This document shows positions 1 through 7,318 of a stretch of DNA of 8,431 nucleotides, piece by piece. The notes beneath the pieces are model-generated. The model saw only the letters and a list, made by a program, of their open reading frames with translations, was not told where the DNA came from and made no database searches. The translations under genes were made by a program, and so were the position numbers. Source of the DNA: JAMLIN01 sp041676645 (GTDB lineage Bacteria; Pseudomonadota; Gammaproteobacteria; Burkholderiales; Burkholderiaceae_E). The number at the start of each line of letters is the position of its first letter. The stretch's first letter is position 1. The stretch is taken from positions 1 to 8,431 of the forward strand of contig JBAYRO010000116.1 in NCBI GenBank assembly GCA_041676645.1. The letters are read 5' to 3'.

Positions 1-372
1 CAGCCCGACGTGGAACTGCGCCTGCGCAAGGACGGCCGCTACGAGGTGGAGGTCAACGGCTTCGATTACTTCGACACCGGCAGCGGCGAGCTCCGATCCG
101 GCGGCAAGAAGAACATCGCCGCCTGGAGCCTCGATACCGACTACGACGAGCGCAGCCTGTTCCCGCGCCAGGTCTTTTTCCCCATGGCCGACGCAAAGGA
201 TGGCTGGAACAAGCTGCGCAGGGACATCAAGGCCGAACTGGACGAATCCCGCCTCGACAAGCTGCACGGCACGGTGAGCCTGCCGTTCGAGCCCGGCGAC
301 AACCGCAAGGTGGCGGTGAAGATCGTGGACGATCGGGGCATCGAGTCGCTGAAGGTGATGGCGCTGCCATGA
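1..372 (+). CDS. Type III-like site-specific DNA methyltransferase (Mod), C-terminal fragment cut by the window start
   Basis: The frame is open from the first base, so this is the last 123 codons of a longer gene whose start lies upstream. The first in-frame GTG is internal and not a believable start. The visible part has the C-terminal signature I associate with adenine-specific methyltransferases of type III-like restriction systems: a DTDYDxRSLFPRQVFFPMA segment near residues 44-62, then a GWxKLRRDIKAELD helix, a TVSLPFEPGDN strand and a closing AVKIVDDRGIESLKV block. The catalytic DPPY motif and the SAM-binding FxGxG motif are not in view and should lie upstream, so activity cannot be judged. 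The TGA stop overlaps the ATG of the next gene (ATGA), and a helicase-nuclease follows two genes later, which supports the Mod assignment. By family it would methylate adenine in the host's recognition sites. The family call comes from recalled motif similarity plus context. Confidence 0.8.
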   Translation, partial: QPDVELRLRKDGRYEVEVNGFDYFDTGSGELRSGGKKNIAAWSLDTDYDERSLFPRQVFFPMADAKDGWNKLRRDIKAELDESRLDKLHGTVSLPFEPGDNRKVAVKIVDDRGIESLKVMALP

Positions 373-2327
373 ATGCGGAACGGGAACAGCTGGACCTGTT
401 TGACGACCTGTCCTATTACGAGGGCGCGGACGTCGAGTACAAGTCGGCCCGGGGAGGCCTGCCGTCCAGTCTCTGGGAGACTTACAGCGCATTTGCCAAT
501 ACCGGCGGTGGCACGATCTGGCTAGGAGTCGTCCAACGGGATGACGCACGGCTCGACATCCAGGGCATCGAGAACATCGAGAAGCTCAGGACAGACTTGT
601 GGAATCTCCTCAACAATCGCGAGAAGATCAGCCGCAAGTTGTTGGCCGAGGGCGATGTGCGGATCGTCCCCTTGCCGGAATCGAATAGAGCGTTGCTCAG
701 CATCAGGGTTCCGCAGGCCGGCCGCCGCGAGCGCCCTGTCCATGTCGGCAAGGATCCCTTCACGGGCACCTATCGCCGCGACCATGAGGGCGACTATCGC
801 TGTACCGAGGACGAAGTGCGGCGCATGTTCGCCGACCAGTCCGACGAGCCGGCCGACAGCCAGGTGCTCGATGGCTTCGGCTTCGAGGATCTCGACCCCG
901 AATCATTGGCGCAGTTCCGAAACCGGTTCGCCTCGTTCGATCCCAACAATCCCTGGCTGGCGGAGGACGATAGGGGCCTCCTGGCCAAGCTCGGTGCCTG
1001 GCGTCGGGATCGACGAACCGGGCGTGAAGGCCTGACCCAGGCTGGGCTGGTCATGTTCGGCCGCGAGTTGGCCATCCGAGATCCTGCCGGAGTTCCGCGA
1101 TTTCATCTGGACTATCGCGAGCATTTCACCGACGACCCTGCTGTCCGATGGACAGACCGATTGACCCTTGACGGGTACTGGGAAGGAAACATCTTCCAGT
1201 TCTATCAGCGAGTCATCGTGAAGCTGGGAGCGGGACCCGGAATCAAGCAGCCCTTCCAGATCGATGCAGAAGGATATCGCCGCACCAGAAGCTCGGTGCA
1301 CGAAGCGCTGCAGGAAGCGTTCGTCAATGCGTTGATCCATGCCGACTACAGCGGCCAGGGCGGAATCGTCATCGACCGCTACCTCGACCATATCGAGTTC
1401 TCCAATCCGGGCACCTTGTTGCTGTCGAGAGAGCAGCTCTTGCAGGGCGGCGTGAGCGAATGCCGGAACAAGTCGCTGCAGCTGATGTTCCAGAAGCTCG
1501 GGGCCGGTGACAAGGCGGGCTCCGGGCTGGACCGTATTCGCGCCAGCTGGTCCGCCGCCCATTGGCAATCCCCACGGCTCATTCAGACCTGGCGACCCGA
1601 TCGTGTGCGGCTGATCCTGCCGATGATCAGCACCTTGCCGACGGATGCGATGCAGGCGCTGGAGATGCGATTCGGGGCTACCTTGCGTCAGTGCACACCC
1701 GATGAGATTCAGGCGCTGGTAGCCGCCCAGGTCGAGGGAGATGTCACCAATCAGCGGCTGCAGGAAATGCTGTCCGTACATCGGGTGGACATCACCCGCA
1801 TGCTGAAGGAACTCGTTCAGGACGGATTCCTGGTTCCCGAGGGTCAGGGCCGGTGGACACGCTACCACCTCGTAGAACAAGGGGGCCCTGCCTCCTCGCC
1901 AGAAAGTGGGGTGATCCCAGATTCGCCCGGGCTGACCCCAGATTCGCCCCGGCTGACCCCAGATTCGGAAGCAGGCGACCCTAGATCCGGGTCTATGACC
2001 CCAGATTCAATGGAGAACACGCCGCATTCGGCAGTGAGCATGTCCGCCGCCGAGAGAGAGGAACTCGTCCGGATCGCTCGCCCGGTACGAGACGCCGGCG
2101 CCACACCGCAGGCCACCGTCCGATCCACCATCCTTGACCTGTGTTCCGGTCGTTTCCTCAGTCTACGAGAGCTGGCTGAACTGCTGAACCGCAGTCCGGA
2201 GGCATTGCGCAACGAGTACATCAGCAAGATGGTGCGGGCGGGACAACTCGAACTTCGCCACCCGGAGAATCCCAGGCACCGGCAGCAGGCTTACCGCGCC
2301 GCCGTACCCGTCGGGGAAGCCAAATGA
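369..2327 (+). CDS. AlbA_2 (Schlafen-fold) domain ATP-binding protein with winged-helix domains, embedded in a restriction-modification operon
   Basis: This 652-aa protein has several domains. An AlbA_2 domain lies at about residues 14-150, with E23xK25 and the FANTGGGTIWLGV strand (42-54). A GHKL-like ATPase region of the HATPase_c_4 type follows, with an N-box EAFVNALIHADY (316-327), IEFSNPG (342-348) and a glycine-rich lid GAGDKAGSG (378-386). A predicted winged helix spans about 445-501. A repetitive TPDS linker (515-556) leads to a second probable helix-turn-helix region (about 578-645). The architecture matches COG2865-type proteins, often labelled transcriptional regulators and often found in restriction loci. 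The ATG overlaps the stop of the methyltransferase gene (ATGA), and its own stop overlaps the start of the restriction gene, so it is probably translationally coupled on both sides. The exact role is unknown: regulator, ATP-dependent accessory factor or nucleic-acid-cleaving effector are all possible. GC looks lower in places than in the flanking genes (33 of 60 bases at 541-600, counted by hand). Confidence 0.85.
   Translation: MNAEREQLDLFDDLSYYEGADVEYKSARGGLPSSLWETYSAFANTGGGTIWLGVVQRDDARLDIQGIENIEKLRTDLWNLLNNREKISRKLLAEGDVRIVPLPESNRALLSIRVPQAGRRERPVHVGKDPFTGTYRRDHEGDYRCTEDEVRRMFADQSDEPADSQVLDGFGFEDLDPESLAQFRNRFASFDPNNPWLAEDDRGLLAKLGAWRRDRRTGREGLTQAGLVMFGRELAIRDPAGVPRFHLDYREHFTDDPAVRWTDRLTLDGYWEGNIFQFYQRVIVKLGAGPGIKQPFQIDAEGYRRTRSSVHEALQEAFVNALIHADYSGQGGIVIDRYLDHIEFSNPGTLLLSREQLLQGGVSECRNKSLQLMFQKLGAGDKAGSGLDRIRASWSAAHWQSPRLIQTWRPDRVRLILPMISTLPTDAMQALEMRFGATLRQCTPDEIQALVAAQVEGDVTNQRLQEMLSVHRVDITRMLKELVQDGFLVPEGQGRWTRYHLVEQGGPASSPESGVIPDSPGLTPDSPRLTPDSEAGDPRSGSMTPDSMENTPHSAVSMSAAEREELVRIARPVRDAGATPQATVRSTILDLCSGRFLSLRELAELLNRSPEALRNEYISKMVRAGQLELRHPENPRHRQQAYRAAVPVGEAK
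1911..2036 (+). repeat. 21-bp in-frame tandem repeat, six imperfect units, encoding a TPDS heptad linker
   Basis: The core TGAYCCCAGATTC occurs at 1912, 1933, 1954 and 1996, a strict 21-bp period. The unit between 1954 and 1996 is degenerate, and a sixth, more diverged unit follows. Read in frame from 1911 the six heptads are VIPDSPG, LTPDSPR, LTPDSEA, GDPRSGS, MTPDSME and NTPHSAV (residues 515-556). The segment is rich in Pro, Ser and Asp and should be unstructured. It connects the first winged helix to the C-terminal helix-turn-helix of the AlbA_2 protein. Because the period is a multiple of three, gain or loss of units would change linker length without breaking the frame. Confidence 0.9.
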
Positions 2328-5110
2328 GCGCCCCCAGGTCCCTGATCATCAATTCCCCCTACGAGACACCGGGACGCCACTGGCAACAGGGCGCCGGCAC
2401 TGCGCTGGCCCTGGTGGAAGGCCGCCGCCCCGCGGCCTACGAGGTCTTCGACACCCGCAACAACACCCGACGGGTGGAGGAACTCGAACTCGTCAACCGC
2501 ATCCGCGATCGCACGAGGGAATGGCGCGAGGCGGACTACCCGGGAGTCACCCGGGTCACGCGCAGCCTGCTGGCGCACTGGCACGACCGGGATGCGCGCA
2601 CGCTGCCCTTCTACTTCTGCCAGCTCGAGGCCATCGAGACCCTGGTCTGGTGGGTCGAGGCAACGGCGCAGTACCGCCAGGGCATCTTCCTGGAGGGCGA
2701 CGGCGGGCCCTGGGAGCGGGTGTGCAACAAGATGGCCACCGGCAGCGGCAAGACCACCGTGATGGCGATGATCATCACCTGGCAGGTGCTCAATGCCCTC
2801 GCCTATCCCAGGCGCAACAAGGATTTCTCCCGGGCGATTTTCGTCGTCGCACCGGGGCTGACCGTGCGCGAGCGCCTGCAGGTGCTGCTGCCCGGCAATC
2901 CCGCCAATGTCTACGACGAGTTCGCCCTGTGTCCTTCCGAGGCCTTGCGCCAGAAGCTCAACCGGGCCGAGGTGCTGATCGAGAACTGGCATTCGCTGAT
3001 GCCGCTACGGCAGCCCGAGCGTTCGGTCGTGAAGAAGGGCACGGAGAGCGACGAGGCCTTCACGCGGCGGGTGCTGGGCAAGCTCGCGCCGTACAAGGAC
3101 ATCCTCGTCATCAACGACGAAGCCCATCATGCGTATCGCAAGCCCGCCGACATCAAGATCAGCAGACGGGACGCCGAGGAGCGCGGCATCGACCTCGAGG
3201 AGGCGACCCGCTGGATCGAGGGGCTGGATCGCCTGCACAAGACGCGGCGGATCATCCGCTGCTTCGACCTCTCGGCCACGCCCTTCGCCCCCACCGGCAA
3301 GACCAGCACCGACGAAGGTCTGTTCGGCTGGATCGCCTCGGATTTCGGGCTCAACGATGCGATCGAGAGCGGCCTGGTCAAGACGCCGCGGGTGGTGGTT
3401 CGCGACAGCGCCCTGCCCAACAGTCAGCTACGCTCGAAGCTGTATCACCTGTATCGCGAACCGGAGGTCGCCGAGGATCTCAATCGCAAGGGCGCGAAGC
3501 CCGAAGACCCTTTGCCCAAGCTGGTCCAGGACGCCTACACCCTGCTCGGCGCGGACTGGCGCGAAGCCGCCCGACAGTGGGAAGAGAGCGGCCATACTTC
3601 CCCTCCGGTGATGCTGACGGTCTGCAATCGTACCGAGACGGCGGCGCGCATCGAACGCTACTTCACCAGCGGGGATGCCTTCTGGCCGGAACTCCAGGCG
3701 CCCGAGAAGACGCTGCGCGTCGATTCGCGGGTCCTGGAGAAGGCCGAGATCGGCGAGACTGCCAGCGCCGACAAGGACTACGAGGCGCGCCTCAAGACCA
3801 TCGTGCGGGCGGCTGGCCTACCGACCGATCGCGCGGATGCGCTGCTCTCGGCCAGGAAGGAAGAAATCCTGCGGTCAATCGTGGACAACGTCGGCAAGCG
3901 TGGCACTGCGGGCCAGCGCCTGCAGAACGTGATCTCGGTGGCGATGCTGTCCGAAGGCTGGGATGCCAAGAACGTCACCCACATCATGGGACTGCGCGCC
4001 TTCACCAGCCAGTTGCTGTGCGAGCAGGTGATCGGTCGCGGCCTGCGGCGCGTGAGCCACGAGATCGACGAGAACGGCCTGTTCCTGCCGGAATACGTGA
4101 ACGTGTTCGGCGTGCCCTTGTCGGTGTTCCAGGACGACAGCGGGGGCGATCCTCCGCCGCCGCCCAAGCCCAGCACCCAAGTCGAATCCCTGCCCGAGCG
4201 CAACAGCCTGGAGATCCGCTGGCCGAACGTGCTGCGCGTCGACTCGGTGGTGAAACCCATTCTCGCCTTGCGCTGGGACCAGGTGTCGGCACTGTCGATC
4301 AGGCCGGAGGACACCCCGATCTCGGCCGAGGTCGCGCCGGCTCTCGGCGGGGCGACCGATTGGAGCAAGATCTCGGTCATCGAGCTGGAGCGGCTTCCGG
4401 ATGCCTTCCGCCTGCAGCGACTGGTTTTCCTCGCAGCCCGCAAGGCGCACGACCAGATGAGGGACAGGTTCACTGGCGGGCGCGAGCATCTCGTCTACCA
4501 GCTGATCCGTCTGGTCGAGGAGTTCATCGCATCCGACAAGCTGGTGATTCCGGGCCTGTTCCACCAGGACCCCTTGCGCAAGCGGATCCTGCTGGCGCTC
4601 AACGCCGATCGGATCGTCGGACATCTGCTGCGCTACGTCCACGAGCACAACACCGAGACGATCGAGCTCGTCTTCGATGAAGACATGCCGGTCGGCTCCA
4701 CCCGCGACATGAGGACCTGGTACACGACCAAGCCCACCCTGCCGACGCTGAAGTCACAAGTGAGCCACGTCGTGGGCGACAGTACGTGGGAAGGGTACGC
4801 AGCCAACCTGTTCGAAAGCAGCGCCCGCGTGCTCGCCTACGTGAAGAACGACCATCTCGGCTTCGTCATCCATTACATGTGGAACGGATCGCGCCGGCGC
4901 TTCCTGCCGGACTTCCTGGTCCGCCTGGCCAACGGCAGAACGCTCGTGCTCGAAATCAAGGGCGTGGACGACGACCAGAATCGGGCGAAACGAGCGGCGC
5001 TGGCCATGTGGATCGACGGCGTCAACGCAAAGGGCGGGTTCGGCGTCTGGGAACATGCCGTTGCCTTCGAGCCCGGCGAGATCCGCGACATTATCGAAAC
5101 GATGGGCTGA
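2324..5110 (+). CDS. Type III-like restriction enzyme, Res subunit (DEAD/DEAH helicase-nuclease)
   Basis: This 928-aa protein should translocate on DNA with ATP and cut unmethylated target DNA together with the methyltransferase. The N-terminus has INSPYETPGRHW, a signature I associate with ResIII proteins paired with this type of methyltransferase (it resembles the BPTD_3080 family, from memory). Helicase motifs appear in order: a Q-motif-like FYFCQLEAIET (Q100), Walker A ATGSGKTT (GSGKT 140-144), motif II NDEAHH (264-269), motif III SATPF (317-321), motif V MLSEGWD (541-547) and motif VI QVIGRGLRR (568-576). A proline-rich stretch (DPPPPPKP, 609-616) separates the helicase from the C-terminal part. 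Near the C-terminus, LPDFLVRL and LEIKG give a PD(862-863)...E877-x-K879 nuclease site. All key residues are present and the frame is intact, so the enzyme looks functional. The ATG overlaps the previous stop (ATGA), and GGGGA lies just upstream at a plausible spacing. It is the last gene of the operon. Confidence 0.93.
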   Translation: MSAPRSLIINSPYETPGRHWQQGAGTALALVEGRRPAAYEVFDTRNNTRRVEELELVNRIRDRTREWREADYPGVTRVTRSLLAHWHDRDARTLPFYFCQLEAIETLVWWVEATAQYRQGIFLEGDGGPWERVCNKMATGSGKTTVMAMIITWQVLNALAYPRRNKDFSRAIFVVAPGLTVRERLQVLLPGNPANVYDEFALCPSEALRQKLNRAEVLIENWHSLMPLRQPERSVVKKGTESDEAFTRRVLGKLAPYKDILVINDEAHHAYRKPADIKISRRDAEERGIDLEEATRWIEGLDRLHKTRRIIRCFDLSATPFAPTGKTSTDEGLFGWIASDFGLNDAIESGLVKTPRVVVRDSALPNSQLRSKLYHLYREPEVAEDLNRKGAKPEDPLPKLVQDAYTLLGADWREAARQWEESGHTSPPVMLTVCNRTETAARIERYFTSGDAFWPELQAPEKTLRVDSRVLEKAEIGETASADKDYEARLKTIVRAAGLPTDRADALLSARKEEILRSIVDNVGKRGTAGQRLQNVISVAMLSEGWDAKNVTHIMGLRAFTSQLLCEQVIGRGLRRVSHEIDENGLFLPEYVNVFGVPLSVFQDDSGGDPPPPPKPSTQVESLPERNSLEIRWPNVLRVDSVVKPILALRWDQVSALSIRPEDTPISAEVAPALGGATDWSKISVIELERLPDAFRLQRLVFLAARKAHDQMRDRFTGGREHLVYQLIRLVEEFIASDKLVIPGLFHQDPLRKRILLALNADRIVGHLLRYVHEHNTETIELVFDEDMPVGSTRDMRTWYTTKPTLPTLKSQVSHVVGDSTWEGYAANLFESSARVLAYVKNDHLGFVIHYMWNGSRRRFLPDFLVRLANGRTLVLEIKGVDDDQNRAKRAALAMWIDGVNAKGGFGVWEHAVAFEPGEIRDIIETMG

Positions 5111-5173
5111 TCCAGGCCGTTCGGGGTCGCATGAGGCCGACGGATCGGAATACGGCGCCGACAGGACATGGCG
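5111..5173. other. Convergent intergenic gap between the two operons
   Basis: This 63-bp stretch separates the stop of the restriction gene from the stop of the PrcB-like gene on the other strand. The only hairpin candidate is a 5-bp GCGCC/GGCGC stem with a 10-base loop at 5155-5174. It has no T-run on either strand and runs into the stop codon of the minus-strand gene. No small gene, repeat or attachment-like site is visible. Confidence 0.5.
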
Positions 5174-5656
5174 CTAATCGAAGTACCGCGTGCTCAACTG
5201 CTCGAAGCGCACCGGCAGCCCGGTGAAGGGAATGCGCACGATCGCGGCCGGATGGGACAGGGCCGGCGCGCAGGCTGTTCCCCACCGGGACACCACCTCG
5301 CGGTAGCGCACGATGATGCCGCTGTCGTCGATGAGCAGCACCCTCTCGATGCGCACCTGGTGGCAACGGTCGGGACGCTGGCCGAGGAAGACTCCCACCA
5401 CGATGTCGCGGCCGAAGTCCACATGGGGCAGCGGTCGCGAGGGCAGGTGGCCGCCCTCGTGCGTCTGCCAGAGCGAGATCCATTCGGTCCGGTTGCGCGC
5501 GACGAGGGTGATCGAGAAGACGAAGCCGGAGTCGAGGCTCTCGTCGATGGTCCCGTAGCGCAATTCGAAGCGACCGATCCGCACCCCGCAGGCGGCGGCC
5601 GACACCGCCATGGCGCCGGCGGCGGCGAGCGTCCTGCGCCGCGTCCAGGCGCTCAT
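5174..5656 (-). CDS. PrcB-like domain lipoprotein
   Basis: This 160-aa protein starts with a short export signal: TRRR at residues 5-8, an alanine-rich hydrophobic stretch to residue 22, then Cys23 in SAAAC. That is compatible with a lipoprotein, although the lipobox is not ideal; the arginine cluster could also suggest Tat export. The body resembles the C-terminal domain of PrcB-type proteins: an EWISLWQTH segment (58-66), VDFGRDIVVGVFLGQRP (79-95), paired strands ending near RYREVV (117-122), and a final IVRIPFTGLPVRFE (139-152). PrcB is known as a partner of a surface serine protease, but no such protease is visible here, so binding to a partner is only inferred. The residues after GQRP are DRCH, where I recall TGGY in relatives. 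The ATG lies 2 bp after the thioesterase stop, so it is probably the last gene of that operon. The Shine-Dalgarno match is poor, so coupling is likely. Confidence 0.75.
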   Translation of the reverse strand: MSAWTRRRTLAAAGAMAVSAAACGVRIGRFELRYGTIDESLDSGFVFSITLVARNRTEWISLWQTHEGGHLPSRPLPHVDFGRDIVVGVFLGQRPDRCHQVRIERVLLIDDSGIIVRYREVVSRWGTACAPALSHPAAIVRIPFTGLPVRFEQLSTRYFD

Positions 5657-5658
5657 CG

Positions 5659-6531
5659 TCAGGGCTCGCGCGCCCGCAGCAGCAGGCTCTGCGTTGCCCG
5701 GCCCAGCAAGCCCTGTTCATCGTAGAGCGCCGATTCCGCCAGGCCGCTGCCCGTTTCGCCGAAGGCCGTCCGGGCATCGAGGCAGATCCACTGCCCCCGC
5801 GGCGGGCGCAGCAGGTTGATCGTCAGGTCGCTGTTGATGAAGACATAGCGGCTGAAGTCGAGCACCGCGCTGATCCCGTTGCCGGAATCGGCGGCGACGG
5901 CGACCCGCTGGCAGGCGCTGGGCTCCTCGCCGTCGACCAGCGGATAGCGCAGCCGGAACCAGGCGCAGGTCGGGCCGTCGAACAGCCGCCCCCGAACCAC
6001 CCGGATCTCGACGAGATCGTCGTAGCCGATCTGCTCGCCGAAGACGGGCATGTGGGCCACCGGACACATGCCCGGAGGCCGCGGTGGCTGAGGCAGCGGA
6101 TGGCCCGGGGTGCCGGCGGGCACGGGAACGTCGACCTGGCGCAACGCGAGCGCCGTGACACGGGCGCACTCCCGCCCGCCCGCGAGCAGCTGCGCGGAGA
6201 AGTGACCGGCATTGCGCCCGATGTAGTCCTCCTGCACCCGGATATCCAGCTCGCCGATAGGCACCGGCCGCAGCAGGTTGACGGTGAGCCGGGCGAGATG
6301 GTCCAGGCCATGGCCAGCGGCAGCCGCCTCGATGGCGCGCGCGATGGCGGCGCTGGGCGGGCCGGCATGCTGGTGGGCTGGATCCCAGGGCCCGCGGGTC
6401 AGGTCCAGCGATTCCAGGACACCGCCTTCGCGTGCAACGTAGGCGGCCGCGATGCCGGGGATTTCCCGTTCCGGCCGCTCGCGCCCCGTCTTCGATGATT
6501 CCCCCGTATCGCCTGCCGTGTCCATGCGCAT
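5659..6531 (-). CDS. TesB-like thioesterase family protein (double hotdog, 4HBT_3 type)
   Basis: The 290-aa length fits a double-hotdog acyl-CoA thioesterase, which hydrolyses acyl-CoA to free acid and CoA in the cytoplasm. The first hotdog carries GPWDPAHQHAGPPSAAIARA (47-66) and LTVNLLRPVPIGEL (82-95), the characteristic helix and strand of this family. The second carries DSGNGISAVLDF (215-226), SDLTINLLRPPRGQW (234-248) and GLAESALYDEQGLLGRATQS (263-282). Aligned by eye to E. coli TesB, D235, T255 and Q281 fall where the Asp-Thr-Gln catalytic residues sit; this is my inference. There is no signal peptide. The physiological acyl substrate cannot be told. I chose the ATG at 6531, which overlaps the slipin stop by one base (TGATG). 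A GTG at 6534 and an ATG at 6525 are alternatives, and none has a strong ribosome site. The first 25 or so residues are low in conserved features. Confidence 0.85.
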   Translation of the reverse strand: MRMDTAGDTGESSKTGRERPEREIPGIAAAYVAREGGVLESLDLTRGPWDPAHQHAGPPSAAIARAIEAAAAGHGLDHLARLTVNLLRPVPIGELDIRVQEDYIGRNAGHFSAQLLAGGRECARVTALALRQVDVPVPAGTPGHPLPQPPRPPGMCPVAHMPVFGEQIGYDDLVEIRVVRGRLFDGPTCAWFRLRYPLVDGEEPSACQRVAVAADSGNGISAVLDFSRYVFINSDLTINLLRPPRGQWICLDARTAFGETGSGLAESALYDEQGLLGRATQSLLLRAREP

Positions 6532-7307
6532 CACCGCTGGCCGGACGCCGGAGCCCCCGGCACCTTGCTCATTATCGCCCCGAGCAGTTCGATCGGAATC
6601 GGGAAGACGACCGTCGACGTGCGATCGTTGGCGATCTGGGTCAGCGTCTGCAGGTAGCGCAGCTGGATCGCCTCGGGCTGGGCGGCGAGCTCGCGCGCCG
6701 CCTGCAGGAGCTGCGCCGCCGCCTGCGCCTCGCCCTCGGCGTGGATCACCTTGGCGCGCCGCTCGCGCTCGGCCTCGGCCTGGCGCGCGATCGCCCGCAC
6801 CATGCTCTCGTTGAGATCGACATGCTTGAGCTCGACGTTCGACACCTTGATGCCCCAGGCGTCGGTCTGCACATCGAGCACCTGCTGCAGGTCCTGGTTG
6901 ATCTGCTCGCGCTCGCCCAGGACCGAATCGAGATCATGCTTGCCGAGGATCGCCCGCAAGGTCGTCTGCGCCAGCTGCGAGGTCGCGTCCATGTAGTTCT
7001 CGACCTGGATCACCGCCAGCTCGGGATCGATCACGCGCATGTAGATCACCGCGTTGACCTGCACCGAGACGTTGTCGCGGGTGATCACATCCTGCGCGGG
7101 GACGTCGATGACGACGGTGCGCAGGTCGATGCGGACCATCTGCTGGAAGCCGGGAATGACGATCACCAGTCCCGGGCCCTTGACCTTCCAGAAGCGGCCG
7201 AGCTGGAAGATCACGCCACGCTCGTACTCGCGCAGGATGCGCAGCGATGCGACCGCCAGCAGGATGATGATGATCGGAATGAATCCGTAGCCGAAGAGGA
7301 CTGACAT
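6531..7307 (-). CDS. Slipin / stomatin-like SPFH membrane protein
   Basis: This 258-aa protein has a single hydrophobic N-terminal anchor (residues 7-23). The stomatin SPFH/PHB domain follows, with REYERGVIFQLGRF (26-39), KGPGLVIVIPGF (43-54), RTVVIDVPAQDVITRDNVSV (63-82) and ILGKHDLDSVLGERE (120-134). A long charged helix suited to coiled-coil oligomerisation covers about 165-225, including ARQAEAERERRAKVIHAEGE (174-193). Such proteins form membrane-associated rings or microdomains and typically sit next to NfeD, as here. In the archaeal stomatin/NfeD pair the NfeD-type protease cleaves the stomatin C-terminus. I prefer the ATG at 7307 because GGAG lies six bases upstream, leaving a 12-bp gap after the NfeD stop. 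In-frame ATGs at 7319 and 7322, which overlap the NfeD stop, would add four or five residues. The open frame continues far upstream, but that part only shadows nfeD. Confidence 0.93.
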   Translation of the reverse strand: MSVLFGYGFIPIIIILLAVASLRILREYERGVIFQLGRFWKVKGPGLVIVIPGFQQMVRIDLRTVVIDVPAQDVITRDNVSVQVNAVIYMRVIDPELAVIQVENYMDATSQLAQTTLRAILGKHDLDSVLGEREQINQDLQQVLDVQTDAWGIKVSNVELKHVDLNESMVRAIARQAEAERERRAKVIHAEGEAQAAAQLLQAARELAAQPEAIQLRYLQTLTQIANDRTSTVVFPIPIELLGAIMSKVPGAPASGQR

Positions 7308-7313
7308 GGGGTT

Positions 7314-7317
7314 CTCC
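7314..7317 (-). promoter_or_regulatory. Shine-Dalgarno GGAG deciding the slipin start
   Basis: On the minus strand GGAG is followed by AACCCC and then ATG at 7307, a six-base spacer. This is the best ribosome-binding match at any of the three candidate slipin starts. It lies just downstream of the NfeD stop codon and inside the codons that the longer starts would use. Confidence 0.6.
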
Positions 7318-7318
7318 A

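Noticed and set aside
903..1880. A 325-codon open frame on the minus strand opposite the AlbA_2 gene
   Set aside because: The complementary frame encodes a protein with clear domains. The antisense product has no recognisable motif and no convincing ribosome site.
1911..2036. The regularly spaced repeats as a CRISPR array
   Set aside because: The period is only 21 bp, there are no variable spacers of the usual length, and the units are translated in frame as a heptad linker.
2521..4680. A 719-codon open frame on the plus strand inside the restriction gene
   Set aside because: It is in another frame of the 928-aa helicase-nuclease. Its product is rich in Arg, Gly and Ala with no domain motif, typical of a high-GC shadow frame.
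5155..5174. A GCGCC/GGCGC hairpin as an intrinsic terminator
   Set aside because: The stem is only 5 bp with a 10-base loop, there is no T-run on either strand, and it reaches into the stop codon of the minus-strand gene.
6432..7304. A 290-codon plus-strand open frame opposite slipin and the start of the thioesterase
   Set aside because: It is a mirror of the slipin coding sequence, rich in Asp, His and Leu as expected for an antisense frame, with no domain.
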